Source of the DNA: a bacterium
GTDB taxonomy: Bacteria > Myxococcota_A > Polyangia > Nannocystales > Nannocystaceae
Length of the DNA stretch: 64,000 nt
Assembly (NCBI GenBank): GCA_024742475.1
Contig: JANSYI010000012.1
Span: 124,001 to 188,000, forward strand
Direction: 5' to 3'
The translations under genes and the position numbers were made by a program. Below are positions 8,990 to 18,603 of this stretch, one piece after another. The notes under the pieces are model-generated. The model was not told the origin of the DNA. It saw only the letters and a list, made by a program, of their open reading frames with translations, and made no database searches. Within the stretch, counting starts at the first letter, position 1. The number at the start of each line of letters is the position of its first letter.

Positions 8990-9580
8990 ATGAGGATGTC
9001 CGGTACCCTGACCTGGCCGATGGCAGTGACGCTCGACGCCGACCCCGCCGCTTTGTTGGCCGGGGTCCGGCGAGGCGATGCCGCCGCACAAGCCGAGTTC
9101 TTCGAGCGGCACAAGGACGCCGTCGCGCGGCAGGTCATGCGCATGACCGGGGACGCCTCGTGGGTCGACGACATGGTGCAGGACGTCTTCGTGGCCGCCT
9201 TCGCCGGGCTCTCCTCGTTTCGCGGCGATGCGTCCGTCGCCACTTGGCTTCACAGGATCACGATGAACAAGGTCCGCAACGCCTGGGATGCGCACCGGCG
9301 CCGGGCCGCGCGCGAGGCCAGGGTCGCCGTCGCCGAACCGGTCGACCACCACCCCCCCGACGAGGAGGTCGCCGCCCAGCAGCAGCTGGCCAAGTTCTAT
9401 GCGGCGCTGGGCGAGCTCCCCCCAACCTACCGAGACGCGTTCGTTTGCAGGGTGATCGAGGAACTCTCACTCGAAGAGACGAGCGAGGCGCTCGGGGTGG
9501 CGGTGAGCACGGTGTCGTATCGAGCCCGGCGAGCGGAGGTCCTGCTGCACGAGGCCTTGGGCCTGGAGGTCGGGCGATGA
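8990..9580 (+). CDS. ECF-family RNA polymerase sigma factor
   Basis: 196 residues, the usual size for sigma-70 family group IV. Region 2 is clear (FFERHKDAVARQVMRMTGD, then DDMVQDVFVAAFAGLSSFRG and ATWLHRITMNKVRNAW), and region 4 carries the helix-turn-helix ELSLEETSEALGVAVSTVSY. It should direct RNA polymerase to a small envelope-stress-type regulon. Its stop overlaps the start of the next gene as ATGA, pairing it with a single-pass membrane protein that has no anti-sigma zinc motif but is the natural candidate partner. Starts at 8990, 8996 and 9020 are all in frame; the last removes a poorly conserved leader. Confidence 0.93.
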   Translation: MRMSGTLTWPMAVTLDADPAALLAGVRRGDAAAQAEFFERHKDAVARQVMRMTGDASWVDDMVQDVFVAAFAGLSSFRGDASVATWLHRITMNKVRNAWDAHRRRAAREARVAVAEPVDHHPPDEEVAAQQQLAKFYAALGELPPTYRDAFVCRVIEELSLEETSEALGVAVSTVSYRARRAEVLLHEALGLEVGR

Positions 9581-10413
9581 CGGAGCGACATCCCCAGTTC
9601 GAGGCGCTCGTCGACCGAGCGCGGCGTCAACCCGCGCCGCCACTGACGGTCACCCATGCGGACGTTCGTCGCGCGTCGGTGCGGCGGATCGGGTGGAAGG
9701 TCGCCGTGGTCAGTCTTGCTGCTGCGTTGCTCCTTGCGATCGCGTGGTCGTCGAAGCCGGTGGCGCCGCGAGAGGAGGCGCCACCGGCAGCGGCCGACCG
9801 GGTACCGGGCTCGGTGTCGATGCATGTCATCCCCGACCTCGAGCCTGTCGCGTCGGCCGAGCTGTTGCGACTGGAGCGCGGGGCAACACTGCAGCGGCTC
9901 GAGCCGGGGCGGCCGGACTCACCGACCGAGGGCACGTTCGTGGTCCGGACCGGCGACCAGGGCATCGCGCTTCCGATCCGAGGTCGCGTGCTCGAGGTCG
10001 GCGCGGCGAGTGAGGTGTTTGTCGACGACACGCTCACGCAGACGACGTTCGAGGTGCGCAAGGGAACGGCGCGCTGGGCGTCTGCTGCTCCCTCGCGTGA
10101 ACGCATCCCGGCTGCGGCGACCCTCGCCGCGAGGGCGGAGCGCGCCATGATCGCCGGTGAGCGTGTCGAGGCCATCGCCTCTTTGCGGCAGCTCGTTCGC
10201 CATCATCCCTTCAGCGCGCCAGCCAAGGGGGCTCTGCTAGACCTCGCGCGGCTCGAGGCGCAGATGGGCCGCGAGGCTCGCTCGCACTGCGCTCATGCGC
10301 TGTTCCTCGCGCGATTTCCCCGTGATGCGAGGGCACCATCGGTGCGCACTGCGTACGAGACGAGTCGGGGCGAGGCGACGAAGTGCCGCGGCCTGCGGCC
10401 AATGACGCGGTGA
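9577..10413 (+). CDS. FecR-like membrane protein, candidate sigma-factor partner
   Basis: 278 residues. A cytosolic N-terminal tail of about 35 residues precedes one transmembrane helix (VAVVSLAAALLLAIAW, near 40-58). The periplasmic part has a FecR-like stretch (FVVRTGDQGIALPIRGRVLEVG, then TTFEVRKGTARW) and a C-terminal helical repeat region (ERVEAIASLRQLVRHHP) resembling TPR units. The 4-bp ATGA overlap with the ECF sigma gene argues for stoichiometric co-production and for an anti-sigma or signal-transducing role. That role is inferred from context: no HxxxCxxC zinc anti-sigma motif is visible in the short N-terminal tail. Confidence 0.82.
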   Translation: MTERHPQFEALVDRARRQPAPPLTVTHADVRRASVRRIGWKVAVVSLAAALLLAIAWSSKPVAPREEAPPAAADRVPGSVSMHVIPDLEPVASAELLRLERGATLQRLEPGRPDSPTEGTFVVRTGDQGIALPIRGRVLEVGAASEVFVDDTLTQTTFEVRKGTARWASAAPSRERIPAAATLAARAERAMIAGERVEAIASLRQLVRHHPFSAPAKGALLDLARLEAQMGREARSHCAHALFLARFPRDARAPSVRTAYETSRGEATKCRGLRPMTR

Positions 10414-10472
10414 ACCGTCCCGATTCGAACGTTTCGGGCCATGGCTCGGCCGTTTCGCGCTACCGTTTCGGG

Positions 10473-10862
10473 GTGGACTCCGCGGTGACGGTGACGTGCG
10501 ATCGCTCGGCGTGGCCGATCGTTCATCTGGTCGCCGACGGCGCGGTCACCGAGGACGGGACGCGCCAGCTCATCGCCCACCTCGAGGAGCTGCTGCAGCA
10601 GCCCACGGCGTTCGCGATGATGCTCGAGACGCGCAACGCTCGTGGCCTTCGGGTCCCGCACATCCGCGCGTGGGCGACGTTCCTCGAAGAACGTCACGCC
10701 CTGCTCGAAGCGAGGCTCGCGGGGGTGGCGTTTCTCTTCCCCTCGGCCATGCTCCGGGGTGCGCTGCGGGTGCTCTTCACGTGGGTCAACCCGCCGTTCG
10801 AGTACGCGGTGGTCGACACCGAGGCCGCCGGAGTGTCGTTTCTCCGGCCCATGGTCGCCTAA
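10473..10862 (+). CDS. STAS-like small cytosolic protein
   Basis: 129 residues from the GTG at 10473; an in-frame GTG at 10383 would add 30 unremarkable residues and overlap the preceding gene. The order strand-helix-strand-helix (PIVHLVADG, RQLIAHLEELL, AFAMMLETRN, then RAWATFLEERHALLEARLAGVAFLFPS) resembles the STAS/SpoIIAA-like domains seen as free-standing proteins in myxobacteria. There is no obvious phospho-acceptor serine in the usual DxSG context. It lies downstream of the sigma and FecR-like pair but its link to them is unproven. Confidence 0.65.
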   Translation: MDSAVTVTCDRSAWPIVHLVADGAVTEDGTRQLIAHLEELLQQPTAFAMMLETRNARGLRVPHIRAWATFLEERHALLEARLAGVAFLFPSAMLRGALRVLFTWVNPPFEYAVVDTEAAGVSFLRPMVA

Positions 10863-10921
10863 ACCCGGCGCGAGAGCGTCTGGCCCTTCCACCGCGCCCG
10901 CAAGAGCGTTATTTCACCGCC

Positions 10922-11964
<1,043 letters not shown>

Positions 11965-11968
<4 letters not shown>

Positions 11969-13128
11969 AGCGACGACTGCGCGGCTGGGGCCGGCGGTTG
12001 ATCGTGCACCCAGTGGTTGATCTCGTCGGCCTTGGTCGGCGGGTGTCCGGCCAGGATATGCCGCACTCGACTGACACCGTCGGCGTGCAGCCACTGCCGG
12101 AAGCGCTCGATCGGCTGCACGATGTACATGTAGTCCTGGTTGATCTTCCACGTCAGCCGCGTGCGCAGCAGGACTGATCGCTCGTCGGTGTAGAGCTGGT
12201 CGACGTTGGCGATGAACTGGGGATCGTAGCGTTCCCAGTACTCCTCGGCGTTGGAGACGTACAGCACCCGGACCGGCACCTCCAGGGCGCGGGCGGCCTC
12301 GTCGATGCCGGCCATGCCGTCGGCTTCGTTGAGGTTGATGCGCAGCGGCCGGATGCGGTCGGCGGCGAGCATGGCCTTGACGTAGTCGAACGTCTCTTGG
12401 TCATCGAGATAGGTCGGGACGTCGACGCCGCGCAACCGCTTGACGAGCCGGCGCAGGCGAAACCGGTAGTAGCGACGTTGTCGGCGGAGCAACGCCTTGA
12501 GCGCTCGTGCGTCGCGGCCTTCGTACATCGCGTCGATCGCCGCGTTGGCCCGCTCGAGGTTTTCGGGGTCGAACATCGCGACGAACGCCTTGGGCGTGTC
12601 GCTGGCCGCGAACACGGCCTTGTACAGCGCGTGCGTGCGCAACACCGCGGCGTCGTAGTCGATGAACCAGGCCAGGTGAGGGCGCTGCCACCCGACGAAG
12701 AGGTACGCCTGGTCCGGCCCCACGCCCACGTAGCCGCCGCCGAGGTCCTTGATGTCCTCGTAGAACGCCTGCAGCGCCCACTCGTTGCCGATGGTGTAGT
12801 GGACGTCTTCGAGCTCCTTGACGATGCCGCCGAGCACTTCGGGCGCGGGGTCCTCGGCCGAGCCCCAAAACGTCGCGCGGTCTTCCGCGGACAGCGCGGG
12901 GACGGTCGTCGCGGTCCAACGCTCGGTCGCGAGTGGAGCAGGCGGGGCGGGCTCGTGCTCGGGCTCGAGCTGCGGGGCTGGCTCGGGCGTCGCCGCGGGG
13001 GCGGGGGCGGGGGCGGGCTGCTCGGCCTCGGCGGCCGAAACGGGCGCAGGCTCGGGGACGCTCGTTGCGGCGGGGCGGCACCCCGCCGCGGCCAGGGTCG
13101 CGATTGCCAGGAGGACGCGCGCGCTCAT
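11965..13128 (-). CDS. LIC_10091-like lipoprotein
   Basis: 387 residues. Signal peptide with lipobox LAAAGC at the ATG at 13128; a longer start at 13188 only adds an unrelated leader. A Pro/Ala/Glu spacer of about 60 residues leads to a globular domain with GGGYVGVGPDQAYLFVGWQ, WFIDYDAAVLRTHALYKAVF and, further on, RPLRINLNEADGM and VRVLYVSNAEEYW. This order recalls the LIC_10091 family, whose fold resembles a Rossmann methyltransferase; I assign it from memory of the motifs only. The protein would sit in the envelope, an odd place for a methyltransferase-like fold, so its substrate is unknown. Confidence 0.8.
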
Positions 13129-13208
13129 CGGCGCAAGGATGCCTGAGCCGCCCGATTTTCGCTCGAAAGCGGCAGATGGGGCGTTCATGCCAAGATGGCG
13201 GGCCTGCG

Positions 13209-14957
13209 ATGCCCGAGTCCGCCGCCGCCATCCAGATCGCGAACATCATTCATGATGGGTTCGACACGTTCTACAGCGAGTTCATGCGGCTCACCCGAGA
13301 GTGCCGCCAGTGGTTCGACAACCGCGAGTGGGTGCGCATGCACGAAGAGAGTCACGCGCGCATCGATCTCTATCAGCGGTTCGTTCGTCGCACGCTCGAC
13401 GCGCTCGAGCGGGAGTTCGGCGAGGTGCCCAAGGACCGCCACACCTGGAGCGGTGCGCACCGGCACTTCGCGGTGGTGACGGCGCAGCGGGTCGACCGAG
13501 AGGTGGCCGAGACGTTCTTCAACGCGATCACGCGCAAGACGTTCCGCACCGTCGGCGTCAACAAGGACATCGAGTTCCTCGAGAATCACTACGGCGAGCG
13601 GCTGAGCACCGAGCCGATCTTCAGGCGGATCCTGCCCTGCGGTGACCTCGCCGGACTGTGCCGCCGGGTGCTCAGCACGCCGCGCCCCGCGATCGCGTGG
13701 GAGGACCGAGACTCCGAGGCCGACTACGTGGCGATGCGGCTCGAGGCTCAGCTGCGCTCGCTGTGGGGCGGCACCGAGTTCGACCACGTCGACGTGCTGC
13801 CGACCCTGTTCTTTCGCGTGCGTGAGGCGTACATCGTCGGCCGCATCGTTCGGGACGGGCACGTCATGCCGCTGGTGATCCCGCTGCAGTCGACCGCGAG
13901 CGGGGTCGTGGTGGACGGGGCGATCTTCTCGGTCGAGGAGACGCTCGCCGTCTTCAGCAGCACGCGGGCGTACATGTTCGTCGACGTGGAGCAGCCCAGC
14001 GACCTGGCCCGCTTCTTGGGCACGTTGATGCCCGACCTCACGCTCTCGCAGCTGTACGTCGCCTTTGCGCACCACCGCCACGGCAAGACGCTCATCTACC
14101 GCGAGCTGATGGAGTTCCTGGACAACAGCGCCGACAAGTTCATCATCGCCCCGGGCATTCGCGGGCTGGTGATGACCGTCTTCACGCTGCCGAACTACGG
14201 CAACGTCTTCAAGATCATCCGCGACAGCTTCGAAAAGCCCGGCGCGACCCGGCCTGCGATCATGCAGTCGTATCGGGACGTCTTTCGGGGGCGCCGGGTG
14301 GGCAGGCTGGCCGACACGCAGGAGTTCGAGCATCTCGCCTTCGACCGGGCGCGCTTCACCGAGTCGTGCCTGCGTGAGCTGCTCGACAAGGCCTCCAACA
14401 CGGTCCGGGTGGTGGGTGACAAGGTGGTGGTGTCCCACCTCTACATCGAGGAGAAGCTCACGCCGCTCAACATCTATCTGGAGGAGGCACCCAGGGACAA
14501 AGCAGCCGCAGCCTTGGTCGACTACGGGGAGGCGATCAAGGAGCTCGCCGCCAACAACATCTTCGCGGGCGACCTGCTGTGGAAGAACTTCGGGGTGACC
14601 GAGTTCGGGCGATGTGTGCTCTACGACTACGACGAGATTGCCCCGCTGCTGTCCTGTAATTTCCGAGACATCCCCGAGGCCAAGACGTACGAGCAGGAGA
14701 TGGCTGCGACGCCCTGGTATCCGATCGCGCCCGAGGACGTGTTTCCCGAGGAGTGGGCGCCATTCATCGTGCCGCGCGATCCTGCGCTCTCCAGAGCCTT
14801 TCGCGACGCGCACGCCGACGTGATGACCGCCGCTTTGTGGACGCAGAAACAGCAGGCTGTGTTGGACGGTGAGCTGCAAGTCGGCCTACCGTACGCACCG
14901 CGTTACCCCGACCTTCACGCGGCGCCGACCATTGCGGCTGCGCGGCCTCGGAGATGA
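13209..14957 (+). CDS. aceK: Isocitrate dehydrogenase kinase/phosphatase
   Basis: 582 residues, matching the usual AceK length. This cytosolic enzyme phosphorylates and dephosphorylates isocitrate dehydrogenase and so sets flux between the TCA cycle and the glyoxylate bypass. The ATP-binding segment APGIRGLVMTVFTLPNYG lies near residues 315-332, LTPLNIYLEEA near 418, the catalytic GDLLWKNFGV near 453 and the metal-binding YDYDEI near 472; these positions agree well with the E. coli enzyme. The ATG at 13209 directly precedes the first conserved segment. It is isolated: no isocitrate lyase, malate synthase or isocitrate dehydrogenase gene is in the window. The divergent upstream neighbour starts at 13128. 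Confidence 0.95.
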   Translation: MPESAAAIQIANIIHDGFDTFYSEFMRLTRECRQWFDNREWVRMHEESHARIDLYQRFVRRTLDALEREFGEVPKDRHTWSGAHRHFAVVTAQRVDREVAETFFNAITRKTFRTVGVNKDIEFLENHYGERLSTEPIFRRILPCGDLAGLCRRVLSTPRPAIAWEDRDSEADYVAMRLEAQLRSLWGGTEFDHVDVLPTLFFRVREAYIVGRIVRDGHVMPLVIPLQSTASGVVVDGAIFSVEETLAVFSSTRAYMFVDVEQPSDLARFLGTLMPDLTLSQLYVAFAHHRHGKTLIYRELMEFLDNSADKFIIAPGIRGLVMTVFTLPNYGNVFKIIRDSFEKPGATRPAIMQSYRDVFRGRRVGRLADTQEFEHLAFDRARFTESCLRELLDKASNTVRVVGDKVVVSHLYIEEKLTPLNIYLEEAPRDKAAAALVDYGEAIKELAANNIFAGDLLWKNFGVTEFGRCVLYDYDEIAPLLSCNFRDIPEAKTYEQEMAATPWYPIAPEDVFPEEWAPFIVPRDPALSRAFRDAHADVMTAALWTQKQQAVLDGELQVGLPYAPRYPDLHAAPTIAAARPRR

Positions 14958-15020
14958 CATCGGGGTGACACCCATTGCACGCCCCCCGCGGGCACACTAG
15001 ACCGCCACGAGACCAGGCCA

Positions 15021-16265
15021 ATGAACGGGATACTCCGAGTCGTCGCTGGACCCAACGTTGGGGCGTGTTTCGTGCTGGGCGCACGAACGCGGATCGGTCG
15101 TGCCGCCGACTCTCACATCCAGCTCGACGAGGCACACGTCTCGCGGCAGCACGCGCGCGTCGTTCGGCTCGAGGACGGCGCGTATGAGCTCGCCGACCTC
15201 GGCAGCGGCATGGGCACGACGGTCAACGGTGAGCCCACCGTGCGGCGCCGCCTTCGACCCGACGACGTGATCGCGATCGGCGGGTGCCGCTTCGAGTTCG
15301 CCTACGCCGACGACGCGGTCACCACAGAGGCGTTTGGTCGCAAGTCGCGGGGTTTTGCAGCGCTGCGACCCACGCAGTCGCTCCCGGTCGTGACCGCGGC
15401 GTCGCAGCCAGAGCTGCCCACCGCGCGCCCGCGCCGTCGCAAGACCCGGCGCAAGCTGCCGGCGATGACCGACGCGGTGCCGCGACCCACGGCACGCAAG
15501 AAGCCCGCGCGGGTCAAGCTCGCGCTCGACATGCCACTGTCGAGGCCCACCGACGAGGCGCCGCCGGCTCGCGCCGAGACCCCCGACATCGCGTCCGCAT
15601 CCGACGAGGAGTCCGACGCGCTGCTCGACGCGATCCTCGGCCCCGAGGTGAGCGCCATGGAGTCGCTTCGCGTCGAGGCTGCCAACGAGGACAGCGGTGA
15701 CGCGTTCGTGGCGGAGCCTTCGCCCGAGCCCGCCGCTCCGCGGGTCACCAACTACGAGAGCTCGGGGCCGATCTCCCTCGATCCCGCGGCTCGCGACGCG
15801 GGGCTCGAGGTGCTTCGAGACGTGCTCGACTACCGAGCGCTGCGTCTGGACGAACTCCGCGGCGGGCCTTTGAGCGGGCGCGACCAGGCGCGCTTCGACC
15901 AGCTCACCACCCGTCTACTCGTCGACACGCACGGCTTGCCCGCGTCGCGGAGGTTCGTGCGGATGCCCTGCGCCCTTCCGGCCACGCTCACCCAGTGCGA
16001 CGGCGGCTTCTCGCGCACCCTCGAGGTGGCGCTCGAAGACCTCAGCGCTGGAGGAGCCCGGCTCGCGATGCACGACCCCACGGTCCGGGTGGGCGACGAG
16101 GTCTGGCTCGCCTTCGACCTGGCCGCGCTGTTCTCGTTTGGCCGCAAGGTCGTCTTCCGCAGCCGCGTCGTCTGGAGCGACGCGCGCGCAGGGGGGACGG
16201 GCTTGATGTTCGGCGGGCACGCGCGGTTCGTCGACACGGTCGAGAGCGCCATCGCCACGGGTTGA
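15021..16265 (+). CDS. FHA-PilZ two-domain signalling protein
   Basis: 414 residues, cytosolic. Residues 1-95 are an FHA domain (TRIGRAADSHIQLDEAHVSRQHARVV, here read as GR near 30, SRQHA near 45 and GTTVNGE near 70), which binds phosphothreonine peptides. A basic, Pro-rich and then acidic linker runs to about 250. Residues about 315-410 are a PilZ domain: RRFVRMPC supplies the RxxxR element and DLSAGGARL the D/NxSxxG element, so cyclic-di-GMP binding residues look intact. The protein could therefore link Ser/Thr kinase signalling to cyclic-di-GMP. It lies 15 bp before the hydrolase at 16281, suggesting co-transcription. Confidence 0.92.
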   Translation: MNGILRVVAGPNVGACFVLGARTRIGRAADSHIQLDEAHVSRQHARVVRLEDGAYELADLGSGMGTTVNGEPTVRRRLRPDDVIAIGGCRFEFAYADDAVTTEAFGRKSRGFAALRPTQSLPVVTAASQPELPTARPRRRKTRRKLPAMTDAVPRPTARKKPARVKLALDMPLSRPTDEAPPARAETPDIASASDEESDALLDAILGPEVSAMESLRVEAANEDSGDAFVAEPSPEPAAPRVTNYESSGPISLDPAARDAGLEVLRDVLDYRALRLDELRGGPLSGRDQARFDQLTTRLLVDTHGLPASRRFVRMPCALPATLTQCDGGFSRTLEVALEDLSAGGARLAMHDPTVRVGDEVWLAFDLAALFSFGRKVVFRSRVVWSDARAGGTGLMFGGHARFVDTVESAIATG

Positions 16266-16280
16266 GGTAGCGTGACCTCG

Positions 16281-17114
16281 ATGTCCGAGGCCTACGCGCT
16301 CGACCCTGGCTTCTGGGTGCTGCCGCTGCGCACGCCGACGTTGCCGCCCGCCTCGGCGACGAACACCGTCGTGGTCGGGCGCCGCCGTCTCGCGGTCATC
16401 GAGCCCGCGACGCCGCATCCGGACGAGCAGGCCCGGCTCGTCGCCTTCCTCGAGCAGCGCATGGGGGAGGGCGCGAGCATCGAGGCGATCTTGGTGACCC
16501 ACCACCACAGTGACCACGTAGGGTTCGCCGCTGGCCTGCGTGAGCGGACGGGGGCGCCGCTGATGGCCCATCCCGAGACGGCCGCTCGCATCGACGTGAC
16601 GGTGGATCGTCAGCTCACCGACGGTGATCTCGTCGAGCTGGACGAGGGCCACGCGATCCGGCCCGTGTTCACCCCGGGGCACGCGCCGGGCCACCTGCTC
16701 TTCGTCGACACCGGCTCGAACAACGCTCACGCCGGAGACATGGTGGCGGGCGAGGGCTCCATCCTCATCGACCCTGACGACGGAGGGGACATGATCGCCT
16801 ACCTCGACTCACTCGAACGCATCGTGGCGCTGGGCACGAGCCGGCTCGTCCCGGCCCACGGCCCCACGCTGCCCGAGCCCGAAGCGGTCTGCCGCCACTA
16901 CGTGCAGCACCGTCTCGGGCGGGAGCGCAAGGTGATGGACGCGATGGGGACGGTTTCGAGAACGCTGCCAGAAATCCTGGCGTCGGCCTACGCGGATACC
17001 CCAAAGATGTTGTGGCCGCTGGCCGAGAAATCGCTGCGCGCTCACCTGGCGAAGCTCGTGGCGGAGGGCCGAGCGGTCCAGGGCGAGACGGGCGCGGCGC
17101 TGATCGGCGAATGA
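16281..17114 (+). CDS. Metallo-beta-lactamase-fold hydrolase (LACTB2-like)
   Basis: 277 residues. The zinc-binding signature HHHSDH lies at residues 74-79, with further ligands in HAPGHLL, GD in the HAGDMVAGEGS segment and PAHGP. The C-terminal winged-helix-like stretch after PAHGP (VCRHYVQHRLGRERKVMDA, then PKMLWPLAEKSLRAHL) is typical of LACTB2-like and related MBL hydrolases, which act as endonucleases or thioesterases; the substrate cannot be fixed from sequence. The ATG at 16281 is preferred to the GTG at 16272 because the conserved part begins just after it. Likely co-transcribed with the FHA-PilZ gene 15 bp upstream. Confidence 0.88.
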   Translation: MSEAYALDPGFWVLPLRTPTLPPASATNTVVVGRRRLAVIEPATPHPDEQARLVAFLEQRMGEGASIEAILVTHHHSDHVGFAAGLRERTGAPLMAHPETAARIDVTVDRQLTDGDLVELDEGHAIRPVFTPGHAPGHLLFVDTGSNNAHAGDMVAGEGSILIDPDDGGDMIAYLDSLERIVALGTSRLVPAHGPTLPEPEAVCRHYVQHRLGRERKVMDAMGTVSRTLPEILASAYADTPKMLWPLAEKSLRAHLAKLVAEGRAVQGETGAALIGE

Positions 17115-17215
17115 CGGTCCACGCCGGCCCGGGCGAGGCCGCATGCACAGCCGATGCGCGGCACCCCCAACGCGGCGGCATCGCTTCGGCATGAGGCTTG
17201 AAGTGTTCGCCCGGC

Positions 17216-18238
17216 ATGTCTCGCCGGCTGACCTGGAGTCTCCCCGCACTGCTCGCTCTGACTGCGTGCGACGTGACGCCTCGCACCGAGGAGGTCGGCG
17301 ACGCGACGCGGCCGCCCTCGGGCGGACGGGACGACGCAGACCTGCCCGATGACCCGGAGCCACAGGACGCGGGCAGCACGGGAGGCGAAGAGGACGGCAG
17401 CTCCAGCGGCGATGCGCCGGGCAGCACGGGCATCAGCTTCGACGTGCCCCAGCTGCCCGACCCGGTGGAGCCGGGCGTGTGCGACGCGGTGGACCTGCTG
17501 TTCGTCATCGACAACTCGGGGTCGATGGCCGACGAGCAAGCCAACCTCATCGCGAGCGTGCCGGGCTTCATCGACGGCATCACCGACCGGCTCGGGGTGA
17601 GCACCGACTACCACGTGGGCGTGGTGAGCACGGACGCCTCGGAGTTCAACGGCGCAGGCTGCCAGGAGCTCGGCGCGCTGGTGACCAAGACCGGCGGCGA
17701 CCTCTCGAGCGACACGGAGTGCGGGCCCTACATCGACGGCACGCACTTCATCACCCCGCGCGACGACCTCGAGGGGGCGTTCTCGTGCGCGGCGCGGCTG
17801 GGCATCGACGGCAACGGGCTCGAGCGTCCGATGGACGCGATGCTCGAGGCGCTGCATCCGAGCGACGGGCTCATGAGCTGCAACGAGGGCTTCCTTCGCG
17901 ACGAGGCGCTGTTGGTCGTCGTGCTCATCACCGACGAGGAAGACTTCGAAGACTCCGCCGGGGACCCGGTCAGCTGGTACGAGTCGGTCGTCGCGGCCAA
18001 GGGTGGCGACGACGAGCGGGTCGTGATGCTCTCGCTCGTGGGGCACCCCAAGCCCAACGACTGCATTCCGACGCAGTGGACCGGCATGATGGGCGCCGAG
18101 GTTGCGACGCGCATCCTGCAGTTCACGAGCATCTTTCCCTACGGCTTCGTCGGCGACATCTGCAGCGACGACTACGCGCCGTTCTTCACCGAGGCGACCG
18201 AGCACATCGACACGGTGTGTTCCTTGCCTGCGGGGTAG
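17216..18238 (+). CDS. VWA-domain lipoprotein (paralogue 1)
   Basis: 340 residues. Lipobox LTAC closes an 18-residue signal peptide from the ATG at 17216; an upstream start at 17198 only adds six residues. An acidic Ser/Gly linker follows. The VWA domain starts near residue 93 with DLLFVIDNSGSM; the DNSGSM at 99-104 is a complete MIDAS metal site for ligand binding. Conserved cysteines flank DTECGPYIDG and CNEGFLRDEALLVVVLITDEED. It is closely related to the lipoprotein at 47331-48389 and represents a myxobacterial surface VWA subfamily of unknown ligand. It probably stands alone: the upstream gap is 101 bp. Confidence 0.9.
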   Translation: MSRRLTWSLPALLALTACDVTPRTEEVGDATRPPSGGRDDADLPDDPEPQDAGSTGGEEDGSSSGDAPGSTGISFDVPQLPDPVEPGVCDAVDLLFVIDNSGSMADEQANLIASVPGFIDGITDRLGVSTDYHVGVVSTDASEFNGAGCQELGALVTKTGGDLSSDTECGPYIDGTHFITPRDDLEGAFSCAARLGIDGNGLERPMDAMLEALHPSDGLMSCNEGFLRDEALLVVVLITDEEDFEDSAGDPVSWYESVVAAKGGDDERVVMLSLVGHPKPNDCIPTQWTGMMGAEVATRILQFTSIFPYGFVGDICSDDYAPFFTEATEHIDTVCSLPAG

Positions 18239-18259
18239 AGGGCGAAAACGCGCAAGTTG

Positions 18260-18272
18260 CGACAATATGTCG
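18260..18272. repeat. Inverted repeat CGACA-ATA-TGTCG
   Basis: Five-bp arms with a 3-bp spacer, embedded in TTGCGAC and GTCGTAT. This is the most AT-rich spot of the convergent interval and the first of the four palindromic sites. Confidence 0.5.
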
Positions 18273-18281
18273 TATTTGCGG

Positions 18282-18302
18282 ATGCGACGTTTGTCGTCGC
18301 AT
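18282..18302. repeat. Hairpin with ATGCGACG arms
   Basis: Perfect 8-bp arms, ATGCGACG and CGTCGCAT, around the 5-nt loop TTTGT. As RNA it would form a stable hairpin on either strand, followed by G-rich rather than U-rich sequence. Confidence 0.6.
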
Positions 18303-18343
18303 TGAGGGGGGCTGGCCCTCCGGCGCCTGGGTCTTGTGGGGAT

Positions 18344-18355
18344 GCGACGCGTCGC
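18344..18355. repeat. Perfect 12-bp palindrome on GCGACG
   Basis: GCGACG followed directly by CGTCGC with no spacer, preceded by GAT as in the hairpin at 18282. It repeats the same half-site. Confidence 0.5.
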
Positions 18356-18561
18356 CCAGACTCGGGGCGGCCCGTGGTGTTGCCACCGATCAAGCTCCGA
18401 CTCGGCGGGGAAGACGTTCACCTCGTACCCCAGCGTGCGCTCGAGCGCTGGGGCGGGTTCCTCAACGGCGGGCGCGCGGCGTTCGGGGGAGACGGCGACC
18501 GTGAACGTCTGAAGCACGCCGAGTCCACGAAGTCGCCGTGAAGGTGGCGGCTCCACAACGG

Positions 18562-18578
18562 TGCGACGTCACGTCGCA
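18562..18578. repeat. Inverted repeat TGCGACG-TCA-CGTCGCA
   Basis: Seven-bp perfect arms with a 3-bp spacer, 26 bp from the 3' end of the small secreted-protein gene. It has the same half-site as the two previous repeats. Confidence 0.55.
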
Positions 18579-18603
18579 GATGTGCGCGACTACAAGGCGC
18601 TCG

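Larger units (their letters stand above)
18239..18603. other. Gene-free convergent region with four inverted repeats
   Basis: This 365-bp interval lies between the 3' ends of the VWA gene (plus) and the small secreted-protein gene (minus). I see no gene with coding character; a plus-strand frame at 18257-18541 lacks a ribosome binding site and any recognisable motif. It holds four inverted repeats, three built on the half-site TGCGACG or GCGACG, listed separately. None is followed by a T-run, so they are not canonical terminators. Confidence 0.7.

Noticed and set aside
9659..9668. CGGACGTTCG, one arm of the RAYT hairpin (also at 20311-20320)
   Set aside because: Both matches lie inside coding sequence and lack the opposite arm, so they are not REP hairpins.
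18257..18541. Plus-strand frame of 94 codons in the gene-free convergent stretch
   Set aside because: No ribosome binding site, no domain, and it spans two of the inverted repeats.
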